Of a DNA stretch of 36,723 nt, positions 9,562 to 18,396 are shown in pieces. The position numbers and the translations under genes are program-made. Within the stretch, counting starts at the first letter, position 1. Each line of letters begins with the position of its first letter. The notes beneath the pieces were generated by a model. That model did no database searches and had not been told where the DNA came from. It worked only from the letters and a program-made list of their open reading frames with translations. The DNA comes from Oscillospiraceae bacterium (GTDB lineage Bacteria > Bacillota > Clostridia > Oscillospirales > CAG-272), in the NCBI GenBank assembly GCA_015063525.1, contig SVTZ01000004.1:1-36723 (forward strand). Reading direction: 5' to 3'.

Positions 9562-9738
9562 ATGCATATGAGCAAAAAAGGGCGAATGATGCGACATCCT
9601 TACCTATCCCTTGCTTTTCTTGGCCTTGCGGCAGCGGGTGCTGTCAGTATAACGAATAAGGTTAAGGACTTCGTTAAGGGTAAAGCGGGTCACATCAACG
9701 GCATGATACAAAGCGCTAAGAGTGTCAATAAACATTAA
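9562..9738 (+). CDS. Small (58 aa) protein with a short hydrophobic segment, unknown function
   Basis: ATG..TAA translates to MHMSKKGRMMRHPYLSLAFLGLAAAGAVSITNKVKDFVKGKAGHINGMIQSAKSVNKH. RBS ggag at 9551, own terminator directly downstream. Absent from the supplied ORF track because it is short. Confidence 0.75.
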   Translation: MHMSKKGRMMRHPYLSLAFLGLAAAGAVSITNKVKDFVKGKAGHINGMIQSAKSVNKH

Positions 9739-9743
9739 TCTTC

Positions 9744-9778
9744 AAAAAGCTCCCGTATTGCATTTTGGGGAGCTTTTT
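9744..9778 (+). terminator. Intrinsic terminator after small ORF
   Basis: aaaaagctccc ... ggggagcttttt. Confidence 0.8.
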
Positions 9779-9804
9779 GTTTGGAAATGACAACAATAGT
9801 TTGC

Positions 9805-11979
9805 TTATAGGTGTAAAACGCGGTCCTTTATCTCGCTTGTTCTGCCCTGATTCCAATACTGAGTTCCAATATATCCGCAGGTCCTGCGAGCTACGTTCAT
9901 CGTCGAATGATCGCGGTTGTGACATACAGGACACTCCCAGATTAGCTTGCCGCCATCCTCAATGATGGCTATCTCGCCGTCAAATCCGCAGGCCTGACAG
10001 TAGTCACTCTTGGTGTTAAGCTCGGCGTACATAATGTGGTCGTATATGTATCTCATTACGTCAAGGACGGCCTCGATATTATTCTGCATATCCGGAACCT
10101 CAACGTAGGATATAGCACCTCCGGGCGAGAGGGCCTGGAACTTAGCCTCAAGCGAGAGCTTTTCGAAGGCGTCTATCTCCTCAGTGACGTGAACGTGGTA
10201 GGAGTTGGTAATATAGCTTCTGTCGGTCACGCCCTTTACTATGCCGAAGCGCTTTTGCAGGCATTTGGCGAACTTGTAGGTCGTGCTTTCAAGGGGCGTT
10301 CCGTAAAGCGAGTAGTCGATATTCTCAGCCGCCTTCCATTTTGCCGTGTAGGAGTTAAGCAGATTCATTATCTCAAGGCCGAGAGCTTCGCCCTCTGGCT
10401 CAGTAAGCTTTTTGCCCGAGAGAGCGTATACGCACTCCCAAAGTCCTGCGTACCCGAGTGAAAGGGTAGAGTATCCTCCGTAGAGATACTTGTCTATCTT
10501 CTCACCCTTATTAAGTCTTGTCAGCGCGCCGTATTGCCAGAGAATAGGTGCGGCGTCCGAGGGCGTTCCCAGCAGTCTTTCGTGACGGCATCGGAGCGCC
10601 CTATGGCAAAGCTCCATTCTATCGTCGAAGATGCGGCGGAATTTATCCATATCTCTCTCGGCGGATAGGCCGATATCCACAAGATTTACCGTAACAACAC
10701 CTTGATTAAAGCGGCCGTAATATTTAGGTTGACCGTTTTCGTCAACGTATGGTGTGAGGAAGGAGCGACACCCCATACAGGTGTAGCACTGTCCATCGCC
10801 ATTTTTGTCGATCTTGCTTTTTAGCATTATTTTCTCCGAAATGTAGTCGGGAACCATACGCTTAGCGGTGCATTTCGCCGCCAGACGGGTCAGATAATAA
10901 TATTCAGAGTCCTCGGAGATATTGCTCTCCTCAAGGACGTATATCAGCTTCGGGAAGGCGGGTGTGATCCAAACTCCCTTTTCATTCTTTACACCCTTTA
11001 TGCGTTGATGCAGAACCTCCTCGATCACAAGCGCAAGATCCTCGCGCTCCTGCCCCTCCTTTGCTTCGCCGAGGTACATAAACATAGTGATAAAGGGAGC
11101 CTGTCCGTTGGTGGTAAGGAGAGTCACCACCTGATACTGTATGCACTGTACGCCGCGGTTTATCTCCTCGGCAAGCCTTCTCTTAACAATTTTTTCGATC
11201 TGTTCTTTGCTTGCCTTAATGCCGGTTTCCTCAATTTCTGCCAAAACGGCCGCACGTATCTTCCTGCGGCTTACGTCAACAAACGGGGCAAGGTGGGTAA
11301 GGCTGATAGACTGACCGCCGTATTGGTTGGAGGCAACCTGAGCGATTATCTGCGCCGCAATATTGCAGGCTGTTGCAAAGCTTTTCGGCGTGTCGATTTT
11401 CGTTCCGCTGATAACCGTTCCGCCCTCCAGCATATCCTTAAGATTTACGAGATCGCAGTTGTGCATTCTCTGTGCAAAATAGTCGGCGTCGTGGAAGTGG
11501 ATAATTCCCTCCTCGTGAGCCTTTACGATGTCCGCAGGCAAAAGCATTCTTCTCGTAATATCCTTTGAAACCTCACCTGCCATATAGTCGCGCTGAATGC
11601 TGTTTACGGTGGGATTTTTGTTGGAGTTTTCCTGCTTTATCTCCTCGTTTCCCCATTCCAGCAGAGACATAATACTGTCATCTGTAGTGTTCGCCCTGCG
11701 CACAAGCTCTCTTGTATATCGGTAGGTGATATACGTTTTCGCTAGCGTAAACGCACCTAGTGCCATTATCTCCTTTTCCACAAGGTCTTGCACGTCCTCC
11801 ACTCCGGGAATTCCCGAGAACGAATGGCATTTATCGGTAACTCTGTCGGTTATTCTTTGTATATCCTCAGGGCTTATACGATGCGACGCATCTACTGCCT
11901 CGTTTGCCTTGCTTACCGCTATATATATCTTGCTTGAGTCAAAGCCGGCCTCCGCGCCGTTTCTCTTAATAATTTTCAT
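9805..11979 (-). CDS. nrdD: Anaerobic (class III) ribonucleoside-triphosphate reductase
   Basis: N-terminal ATP-cone-like MKIIKRNGAEAGFDSSKIYIAVSKANEA; C-terminal zinc CxxC..CxxC and glycyl radical motif RRTCGYIGTQYWNQGR; RBS aaggagggg. Confidence 0.97.
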   Translation of the reverse strand: MKIIKRNGAEAGFDSSKIYIAVSKANEAVDASHRISPEDIQRITDRVTDKCHSFSGIPGVEDVQDLVEKEIMALGAFTLAKTYITYRYTRELVRRANTTDDSIMSLLEWGNEEIKQENSNKNPTVNSIQRDYMAGEVSKDITRRMLLPADIVKAHEEGIIHFHDADYFAQRMHNCDLVNLKDMLEGGTVISGTKIDTPKSFATACNIAAQIIAQVASNQYGGQSISLTHLAPFVDVSRRKIRAAVLAEIEETGIKASKEQIEKIVKRRLAEEINRGVQCIQYQVVTLLTTNGQAPFITMFMYLGEAKEGQEREDLALVIEEVLHQRIKGVKNEKGVWITPAFPKLIYVLEESNISEDSEYYYLTRLAAKCTAKRMVPDYISEKIMLKSKIDKNGDGQCYTCMGCRSFLTPYVDENGQPKYYGRFNQGVVTVNLVDIGLSAERDMDKFRRIFDDRMELCHRALRCRHERLLGTPSDAAPILWQYGALTRLNKGEKIDKYLYGGYSTLSLGYAGLWECVYALSGKKLTEPEGEALGLEIMNLLNSYTAKWKAAENIDYSLYGTPLESTTYKFAKCLQKRFGIVKGVTDRSYITNSYHVHVTEEIDAFEKLSLEAKFQALSPGGAISYVEVPDMQNNIEAVLDVMRYIYDHIMYAELNTKSDYCQACGFDGEIAIIEDGGKLIWECPVCHNRDHSTMNVARRTCGYIGTQYWNQGRTSEIKDRVLHL

Positions 11980-12022
11980 ATTCGCCCCTCCTTTTTAAAT
12001 ATTTCAAATAATATGTGTATAT

Positions 12023-12050
12023 ATTATACCATATATTGTTTTTTTGTCAA
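12023..12050 (-). promoter_or_regulatory. Promoter of nrdD
   Basis: On minus strand: TTGACA, 16-nt spacer, TATAAT. Confidence 0.6.
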
Positions 12051-12091
12051 TAGAATTTATCAACATATCGTTTTAGTGAAAGTGAGGAAAA

Positions 12092-13018
12092 TTGATATTT
12101 ATGGGAATAATCAACTCGGTGTCCGGGCTTATCGGGAACACTCCTACGGTACGTCTCTCAAGGATTGAGGAGAAGCTATGCCTTCATTGCCGTCTCTTAG
12201 CAAAGCTTGAGGGTTTCAACCCTTCCGGCTCGGTAAAGGACAGAGCAACTCTCTTTATGCTCTCAGCGGAGGAAAAAAGAGGACGGCTTAGGCGCGGATC
12301 AGTAATTGTCGAGCCCACAAGCGGTAACACCGGCATATCTCTCGCTATGTTATCTGCTGCTTCGGGTTATCGTGCGGTTATCGTTATGCCGGCCAGCGCA
12401 TCGAGAGAGCGCGAAATGATTATCAGAGCTTACGGCGGTGAGGTAATAAGGGTTAATGGCGGAATGTCGGAGTCTGTAGCTAAGGCAGAAAAAATGCTTT
12501 CCGAAACCGAAGGAAGCCTGACTCTTTCCCAATTTAAAAATCCCGAGAATACGCGTGCGCACAGACTTACCACAGGACCCGAGCTCTACGCCGATACGCA
12601 GGGCAGGGTGGATATATTCGTTGCCGGAGTTGGTACGGCCGGCACTCTGATGGGTGTGGGCGGTTATCTGAAGGAGATTGATCCCTCCGTCAGGGTCATA
12701 GCGGTCGAGCCGAGTGAGTCGGCGGTGCTGTCGGGAGATAAGCCGTCGAGCCATAAGATACAGGGCATTGGTGCAGGCTTTGTTCCGCCTCTTTTCAATC
12801 CCGACCTTTGCGACGGAATAGAGAGGGTGTCTTACGACGAGGCCGTCGAGGGGGCAAGACTGCTTGCCTCCGCCGAGGGGATTTTCTGTGGCATTTCTTC
12901 GGGTGCTGCATTGATCGCTGCCATACGTATGGCTAAAAATGAGCAGAACAGGGGTAAATCGATAGCCGTTCTCCTGCCCGACGGCGGTGACAGATATCTT
13001 TCCTGCGGACTTTTTTAA
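12092..13018 (+). CDS. cysK: Cysteine synthase (O-acetylserine sulfhydrylase)
   Basis: GLIGNTPTVRLSRI, FNPSGSVKDRA, EPTSGNTGISLAM, GVGTAGTLMGVGGYLKE. Listed start is TTG at 12092; ATG at 12101 is an alternative. Confidence 0.95.
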   Translation: MIFMGIINSVSGLIGNTPTVRLSRIEEKLCLHCRLLAKLEGFNPSGSVKDRATLFMLSAEEKRGRLRRGSVIVEPTSGNTGISLAMLSAASGYRAVIVMPASASREREMIIRAYGGEVIRVNGGMSESVAKAEKMLSETEGSLTLSQFKNPENTRAHRLTTGPELYADTQGRVDIFVAGVGTAGTLMGVGGYLKEIDPSVRVIAVEPSESAVLSGDKPSSHKIQGIGAGFVPPLFNPDLCDGIERVSYDEAVEGARLLASAEGIFCGISSGAALIAAIRMAKNEQNRGKSIAVLLPDGGDRYLSCGLF

Positions 13019-13051
13019 CAAAACCTGCACAACGCTGAAATACTAAATAAC

Positions 13052-13080
13052 TTGACAGAAAACGCAAATTATGTTATAAT
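13052..13080 (+). promoter_or_regulatory. Promoter of degV-family gene
   Basis: TTGACA, 17-nt spacer, TATAAT. Confidence 0.8.
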
Positions 13081-13113
13081 GAGTTGGTAATAACCGCCAA
13101 GAAGGGGAAAATT

Positions 13114-13944
13114 ATGAAATTTAAAATAGTAACCGACTCATCTGCGGATATCCGTTCTCTCCCTGGAATTGCTTTCGAGAGTGCTCCTTTAAAGATAATC
13201 ACCGATGAGAGGGAGTACGTTGACGATGAGTCTCTTGACGTTGTAGGTATGCTTTCTGATCTGAAACAGTATAAAGGTCGTTCACGTTCCTCCTGCCCAA
13301 GCTCGGGCGAATACACCGAGGCCTTTGGTGACGCTGAAAACGTGTTTTGCGTTACCATAACCAGCGGTCTATCCGGTAGCTACAACGCCGCAAGCGTCGC
13401 TGCAAAGGGCTATCTTGATGAATACCCGGACAGGAAAATTCACGTAATTGACAGTCTCTCAACAGGCCCTGAGAACGCTCTTCTTATCGAGAAGCTTCGC
13501 GACCTTATACTTGAGGGCAAGGACTTTGAGCAGGTAAAGGCCGAGATCGCAGAGTACCATACTCACACCAGGCTGATCTTTGCTCTTGAATCTATGCATA
13601 ATCTGGCAAATAACGGCCGTGTCAGCCATATCGTGGCTAAAATGGCGGGCCTTCTCGGCATTCGCGCCGTCGGACGCGCAAGCGACGTCGGAACTCTTGA
13701 GATGACCGGCAAATCCCGTGGTCCTGTTGCCACCGTCAATGATATAGTTAGCAATATGGCAGGAGAAGGCTTTACGGGAGGCAGAGTTAAAATACATCAC
13801 GCAAACAATCTCTCCTCTGCCGAGATGCTTAAGAGTAAAATACTCGATAAGTTCCCAAATGCCAAAATTGATATTGCTCCCGCAGGCGGTCTCTGCTCTT
13901 TCTACGCCGAGCAGGGAGGTTTGCTCGTAGGATTTGAGATTTAA
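13114..13944 (+). CDS. DegV family (fatty-acid-binding) protein
   Basis: MKFKIVTDSSADI, SGLSGSYNAA, VIDSLSTGPENALL. Start moved from the listed 13084 to ATG 13114 after aagaagggg. Confidence 0.92.
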   Translation: MKFKIVTDSSADIRSLPGIAFESAPLKIITDEREYVDDESLDVVGMLSDLKQYKGRSRSSCPSSGEYTEAFGDAENVFCVTITSGLSGSYNAASVAAKGYLDEYPDRKIHVIDSLSTGPENALLIEKLRDLILEGKDFEQVKAEIAEYHTHTRLIFALESMHNLANNGRVSHIVAKMAGLLGIRAVGRASDVGTLEMTGKSRGPVATVNDIVSNMAGEGFTGGRVKIHHANNLSSAEMLKSKILDKFPNAKIDIAPAGGLCSFYAEQGGLLVGFEI

Positions 13945-13990
13945 AAGCTCAAATATCACCAAAACTCTAACTATTATTTACATTTTATAG

Positions 13991-14024
13991 CAAAGAAGTC
14001 TCTTTTGAGGCTTCTTTGTTTTTC
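13991..14024 (+). terminator. Intrinsic terminator
   Basis: caaagaagtctc ... gaggcttctttg followed by tttttctt. Confidence 0.75.
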
Positions 14025-14027
14025 TTA

Positions 14028-14056
14028 TTGCATTTGCTTTAAACTTATGTTACAAT
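14028..14056 (+). promoter_or_regulatory. Promoter of MATE transporter gene
   Basis: TTGCAT, 17-nt spacer, TACAAT. Confidence 0.55.
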
Positions 14057-14088
14057 ATGAAAGATAATAATTACTTTGAGGAAAAACG

Positions 14089-15471
14089 ATGAATTTAAAA
14101 AGCTATATCGGCGACAAGAGCTTTTATAAGCGCACCCTCGCCATTGCCGTTCCTATAATAATACAAAACACGGTCACAAACCTTGTCAACCTGCTTGACA
14201 ACCTTATGGTCGGCTCGCTTGGCACGGAGCAGATGTCGGGTGTTGCCATAGTCAACCAATTTATTTTTATATTCAACCTCGCCATATTCGGCGCAATTTC
14301 GGGTGCGGGCATTTTCACTGCCCAGTTCAACGGACGCGGAGACGTTGACGGTGTGAGAAATACCATGCGCATTAAGCTTATCATCTGTGCGGCGGTAGGA
14401 CTGCTCGGCGTTGGTGTTTTTTCCACCTGCGGTGATTTTCTTATTAATAACTTCCTACACGATGGAACCGAGGGCAACCTGGAACTTACCCTCGAGGCGG
14501 GTAGGAATTATTTAGCATATATCCTTATCGGACTTATTCCCTTTGCCATTTCAAATGTCTATGCCTCCACCCTTCGCGAGACCGGACAAACCGTAGTTCC
14601 TATGGTGGCAAGCGTTGTTTCTGTGGTTACGAACTTCGTCTTTAACGGCCTGCTTATTTTCGGCCTTTTCGGACTTCCCGCCCTCGGCGTGGTCGGTGCG
14701 GCAATCGCAACCTCCCTCTCTCGCTATGCCGAGATTGCCATACTTCTTATCTGGACTCATAAAAATAAGGAAAAATGCCCCTTTGCGGTCGGCATTTTTA
14801 GCAATTTCCGTATTCCCGCAGGACTTATCAAACAGGTTGCTATGAAAGGAATGCCCATTCTTCTAAATGAGCTGTTCTGGTCGCTTTCGGTAACCATGCG
14901 TAATCAGTGCTATTCCACCCGCGGACTTGACGTGGTCGCAGGAACAAATATTGCCTTCACCTTGCAGAATCTTTTGAGCGTCGCTTACTTTGCATTAAGC
15001 TCCGCTATCGCCATTATGGTGGGCAATCTACTTGGCGCGGGCAAGCTTGAGGAGGCAAAAGACACCGACAGAAAGCTTCTTGTCTTTTCGGTATTTACAG
15101 GATTTGTAATGATGGGCGCGCAGATCGGCCTTTCGCCCTTCTTCCCATATCTTTACAACACCACCGAGTCGGTAAGAGAGATATCGACCTTCATTATGAT
15201 ATGCTACGGTTTCTCTATGCCTGCGGCGGCTCTTGCAACCTCCACCTATTACACAATTCGCTCGGGAGGACGCGTTTTTATCACAATGCTTTTCGACAGC
15301 GTTTATGCATGGGTTATTGTAATGCCGGTTGCAATCGCTCTTGCTTATTTTACAGATATTTCATTCTACCATCTTCTTCCCATAATGCTCGTAGTGGAGA
15401 ACCTAAAGCTTGTACCCGGACTAGTTCTTGTTAATAAGGGTATTTGGGTCAGACAACTGAAGGTTGAATAA
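14089..15471 (+). CDS. MATE family efflux transporter
   Basis: Polytopic membrane protein, ~460 aa, with MATE features (LAIAVPIIIQNTVTNLVNLLDNLMVGSLGTEQMSGVAIVNQ). Confidence 0.93.
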   Translation: MNLKSYIGDKSFYKRTLAIAVPIIIQNTVTNLVNLLDNLMVGSLGTEQMSGVAIVNQFIFIFNLAIFGAISGAGIFTAQFNGRGDVDGVRNTMRIKLIICAAVGLLGVGVFSTCGDFLINNFLHDGTEGNLELTLEAGRNYLAYILIGLIPFAISNVYASTLRETGQTVVPMVASVVSVVTNFVFNGLLIFGLFGLPALGVVGAAIATSLSRYAEIAILLIWTHKNKEKCPFAVGIFSNFRIPAGLIKQVAMKGMPILLNELFWSLSVTMRNQCYSTRGLDVVAGTNIAFTLQNLLSVAYFALSSAIAIMVGNLLGAGKLEEAKDTDRKLLVFSVFTGFVMMGAQIGLSPFFPYLYNTTESVREISTFIMICYGFSMPAAALATSTYYTIRSGGRVFITMLFDSVYAWVIVMPVAIALAYFTDISFYHLLPIMLVVENLKLVPGLVLVNKGIWVRQLKVE

Positions 15472-15580
15472 ATAATTAACCGAGTATTGAATATTTTTTC
15501 AAAATATTTCATTAAAATGCGTTATTTGTTCACATTTTGGGTGTATAATTACTTAGATTAACTTAAAAAGGAAAAGATAT

Positions 15581-18256
15581 ATGCTTGAACTCAGAAGTAT
15601 TAAAAAGGATTACATAACCGCCTCTGAGACGGTTAACGCTCTGCGCGGCGTGGATATCACCTTCCGCGATAGGGAATTTGTTTCGATACTCGGCCCGTCC
15701 GGCTGCGGAAAAACCACCCTTCTTAACATCGTTGGCGGTCTTGACAGATACACTTCGGGCGACTTGGTGATTAACGGAAAAAGCACAAAGCTCTACCGCG
15801 ACCGCGATTGGGACATATATAGAAACCATCGCGTAGGCTTTATTTTCCAGGCATACAACCTCATTCCTCACCAAACGGTGCTTGGTAACGTTGAGCTTGC
15901 GCTTACCATTGCTGGCATTGATAAGGAGGAAAGAGTAAGACGCGCAAAGGCGGCACTTGATAAGGTAGGTCTGTCGGATCAGTATTATAAGAAGCCAAAT
16001 CAGCTCTCCGGCGGTCAGTGTCAGCGTGTTGCTATTGCAAGAGCGCTGGTAAACGAGCCTGAAATTCTTCTTGCCGACGAGCCTACCGGTGCACTCGATA
16101 CAGTAACAAGCGTGCAGATAATGGAGCTTATCCGTGAGATCGCGGGTGAGCGTCTTGTTATAATGGTAACACATAATCCCGAGCTTGCCGAGCAGTATTC
16201 CAATAGAATAGTAAGGCTTCTTGACGGTAATATTATCGAGGACACCAATCCCGTGACCGAGGAGGAATACGCTGCCCTTGCCGTAGCAGAGAGTGAGAAA
16301 ATTTCCGCAGAAGCCAAGGGGAAATTACAGAAGGAAAAGGCAAAGATGTCGGTATTTACCGCATTCCGCCTCTCGGCTAAAAACCTTATCTCTAAGAAGG
16401 GAAGAACAACCATGGTCGGCTTTGCCGGCTCTATAGGCATTATCGGAATCGCTATGGTTCTCGCCTTCTCCGCGGGTATCAAGGGTTATATCGCGTCTAT
16501 GCAGGACGATATGCTGTCTGGCAACCCCATTACGATACAAAAAAATGCCTTTGACCTTAGCGCTATAACAGGTATGATGGATAACGATGATAAAATTGAT
16601 ATCATCAAAAACCCCAATAGCGTTTACATCTCGTCGGTAGTGGAATATCTTATCAAGACCAGCGACACCTTTGATACTATGCTGGTTGAAAACGAGATAA
16701 CCCGTGAATACATCGAATACGTTAAGGCTATGCCCGAGGAATATTACAACGCTATCGTGTTTAACTACGGCCTTGACATGAACAGAACCATTTTCACAGA
16801 TTTTCATGAAATTCCCGACGGCGACGGCAGACATATGTCGTTGAAGCAGGTGACGGATATATATAAATCGGTTCTCAAGGATACCGATTATAAGGATCTT
16901 GCGGGAATGGTAGACAGCCTTGCGCCTAATCTTTCTCAGGCTCCCGGTAACGAGGAATATATTATGAATCAGTACGAGCTTCTTGAGGGTAAGCTCGCTA
17001 CCGAGAAGGATGAGGTAATGCTCGTTCTTGACTCGGATGATGAGTTATCCGACCTGCTTCTTGCGAAGCTCGGCTATTACAGCCAGGCTGAATTCCTTGA
17101 GATAATCCATAAGGCGTCGGATAAGGACGATGAGGGCAACCCCATATATGATGAGGCGCTTTACCGCGATTATTTCACCTACGACGAGCTTCTCCGCAAG
17201 ACATTTACTTGGTATCCCACCGATAGTATTTTTGATACTACCGAGGTCACTATAAGCAACCCTATAACAGGTGACACCGTTACCACAGCTCCTGTTTATA
17301 CCGGCGAGATGGAGTCGGCAGACAGCGAAGGTATGACGCTTAAGGTTGTAGGTATTCTTACTCCCCGCGACAATATCTCCTACGGCGTACTTTCCTCGGG
17401 CATTTATTACACCGAGGCCCTGACAGAGTATATTCTTGAAGTAAACGCAGACTCCGAGTTTATTGACTATCTTGTAGCTGATGAGGAAAATGCCGCAAAG
17501 CCTCTTATCAGCTTTACCTACGAATACGATTACATGCCCTACGACGCCTTTGACGGTGCAACCATCATCGGCGAGAGCAAGACTGAGAAGGCAGGAACCG
17601 TATTCTCTGCTGTTAATACCAGAGAGTCTATTGCAAGAAATCTCGGTGGCAACGACCTTGCAAATAACGTAAAGATATATCCCATATCCTTTGATGACAA
17701 GATTTTGGTAACTCAGTATCTCGACAAGTGGAATGACGAGGATCTTACACTTACCGTAGACGGCGTAGAGATTTCCGGCGATAGCAGAAGAGAGGTTACC
17801 TACACCGATACCCTCGAGCTTATCATCAATATGGTAAACACGATGATCGACATTATCTCCTATGCCCTTATCGCCTTTACCTCAATTTCGCTTGTGGTTT
17901 CTACCGTTATGATCGGTATTATCACATACGTATCGGTGGTTGAGCGTATTAAGGAGATCGGTGTTATCCGTTCTCTTGGCGGACGTAAGCGTGACGTAAG
18001 CAATCTCTTCATCGCGGAGACTGCAATTATCGGCCTTCTTGCAGGACTTATCGGTATCGGCGCGACCTATCTTATTTCTGTTATCGTCAACCTGATACTT
18101 GAGCCGCTTATCGGCTATGCTAACATCGCGGCTCTTCCCGCATCCAACGCGGTATTCCTTGTATGCCTGAGCATAATCCTGACTCTTATTTCCGGTCTTG
18201 CTCCCGCAAAGAGCGCTGCAAATAAGGATCCCGTTGTGGCACTCAGAACCGAATAA
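15581..18256 (+). CDS. Fused ABC transporter: MacB/LolD-type ATPase plus FtsX-like permease with large extracytoplasmic domain
   Basis: Walker A GPSGCGKTTLLN, signature LSGGQCQRVAIARAL, Walker B ILLADEPTGALD. TM1 near TMVGFAGSIGIIGIAMVLAFSAG; C-terminal FtsX block ERIKEIGVIRSLGGRKRDVSNLFIAETAIIGLLAG. Confidence 0.95.
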   Translation: MLELRSIKKDYITASETVNALRGVDITFRDREFVSILGPSGCGKTTLLNIVGGLDRYTSGDLVINGKSTKLYRDRDWDIYRNHRVGFIFQAYNLIPHQTVLGNVELALTIAGIDKEERVRRAKAALDKVGLSDQYYKKPNQLSGGQCQRVAIARALVNEPEILLADEPTGALDTVTSVQIMELIREIAGERLVIMVTHNPELAEQYSNRIVRLLDGNIIEDTNPVTEEEYAALAVAESEKISAEAKGKLQKEKAKMSVFTAFRLSAKNLISKKGRTTMVGFAGSIGIIGIAMVLAFSAGIKGYIASMQDDMLSGNPITIQKNAFDLSAITGMMDNDDKIDIIKNPNSVYISSVVEYLIKTSDTFDTMLVENEITREYIEYVKAMPEEYYNAIVFNYGLDMNRTIFTDFHEIPDGDGRHMSLKQVTDIYKSVLKDTDYKDLAGMVDSLAPNLSQAPGNEEYIMNQYELLEGKLATEKDEVMLVLDSDDELSDLLLAKLGYYSQAEFLEIIHKASDKDDEGNPIYDEALYRDYFTYDELLRKTFTWYPTDSIFDTTEVTISNPITGDTVTTAPVYTGEMESADSEGMTLKVVGILTPRDNISYGVLSSGIYYTEALTEYILEVNADSEFIDYLVADEENAAKPLISFTYEYDYMPYDAFDGATIIGESKTEKAGTVFSAVNTRESIARNLGGNDLANNVKIYPISFDDKILVTQYLDKWNDEDLTLTVDGVEISGDSRREVTYTDTLELIINMVNTMIDIISYALIAFTSISLVVSTVMIGIITYVSVVERIKEIGVIRSLGGRKRDVSNLFIAETAIIGLLAGLIGIGATYLISVIVNLILEPLIGYANIAALPASNAVFLVCLSIILTLISGLAPAKSAANKDPVVALRTE

Positions 18257-18272
18257 ACCAACAAATGATTTT

Positions 18273-18306
18273 AAGGCGGAGCGCATTTTTTGCTCCGCCT
18301 TTTTTC
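18273..18306 (+). terminator. Intrinsic terminator
   Basis: aaggcggagc-gcattttt-gctccgccttttttctt. Confidence 0.88.
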
Positions 18307-18329
18307 TTAAATTTTTAGTATTAAGACTC

Positions 18330-18358
18330 TTGACATTAAAATAATACTATGTTATAAT
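18330..18358 (+). promoter_or_regulatory. Pyrimidine operon promoter
   Basis: TTGACA (18330-18335), 17-nt spacer, TATAAT (18353-18358). Confidence 0.85.
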
Positions 18359-18396
18359 ATTACGAAATAATATAAAAGAAAGGGGATGTTTTAGCG

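Noticed and set aside
12001-12060. Possible NrdR box in the nrdD promoter (caatatatggt / accatatattg)
   Set aside because: Only a weak half-match in very AT-rich DNA; the paired-box arrangement expected for NrdR is not clear.
15472-15580. Promoter for the fused ABC transporter (tgtataat near 15542)
   Set aside because: The -10 is convincing, but I could not find a -35 at correct spacing; left unannotated.
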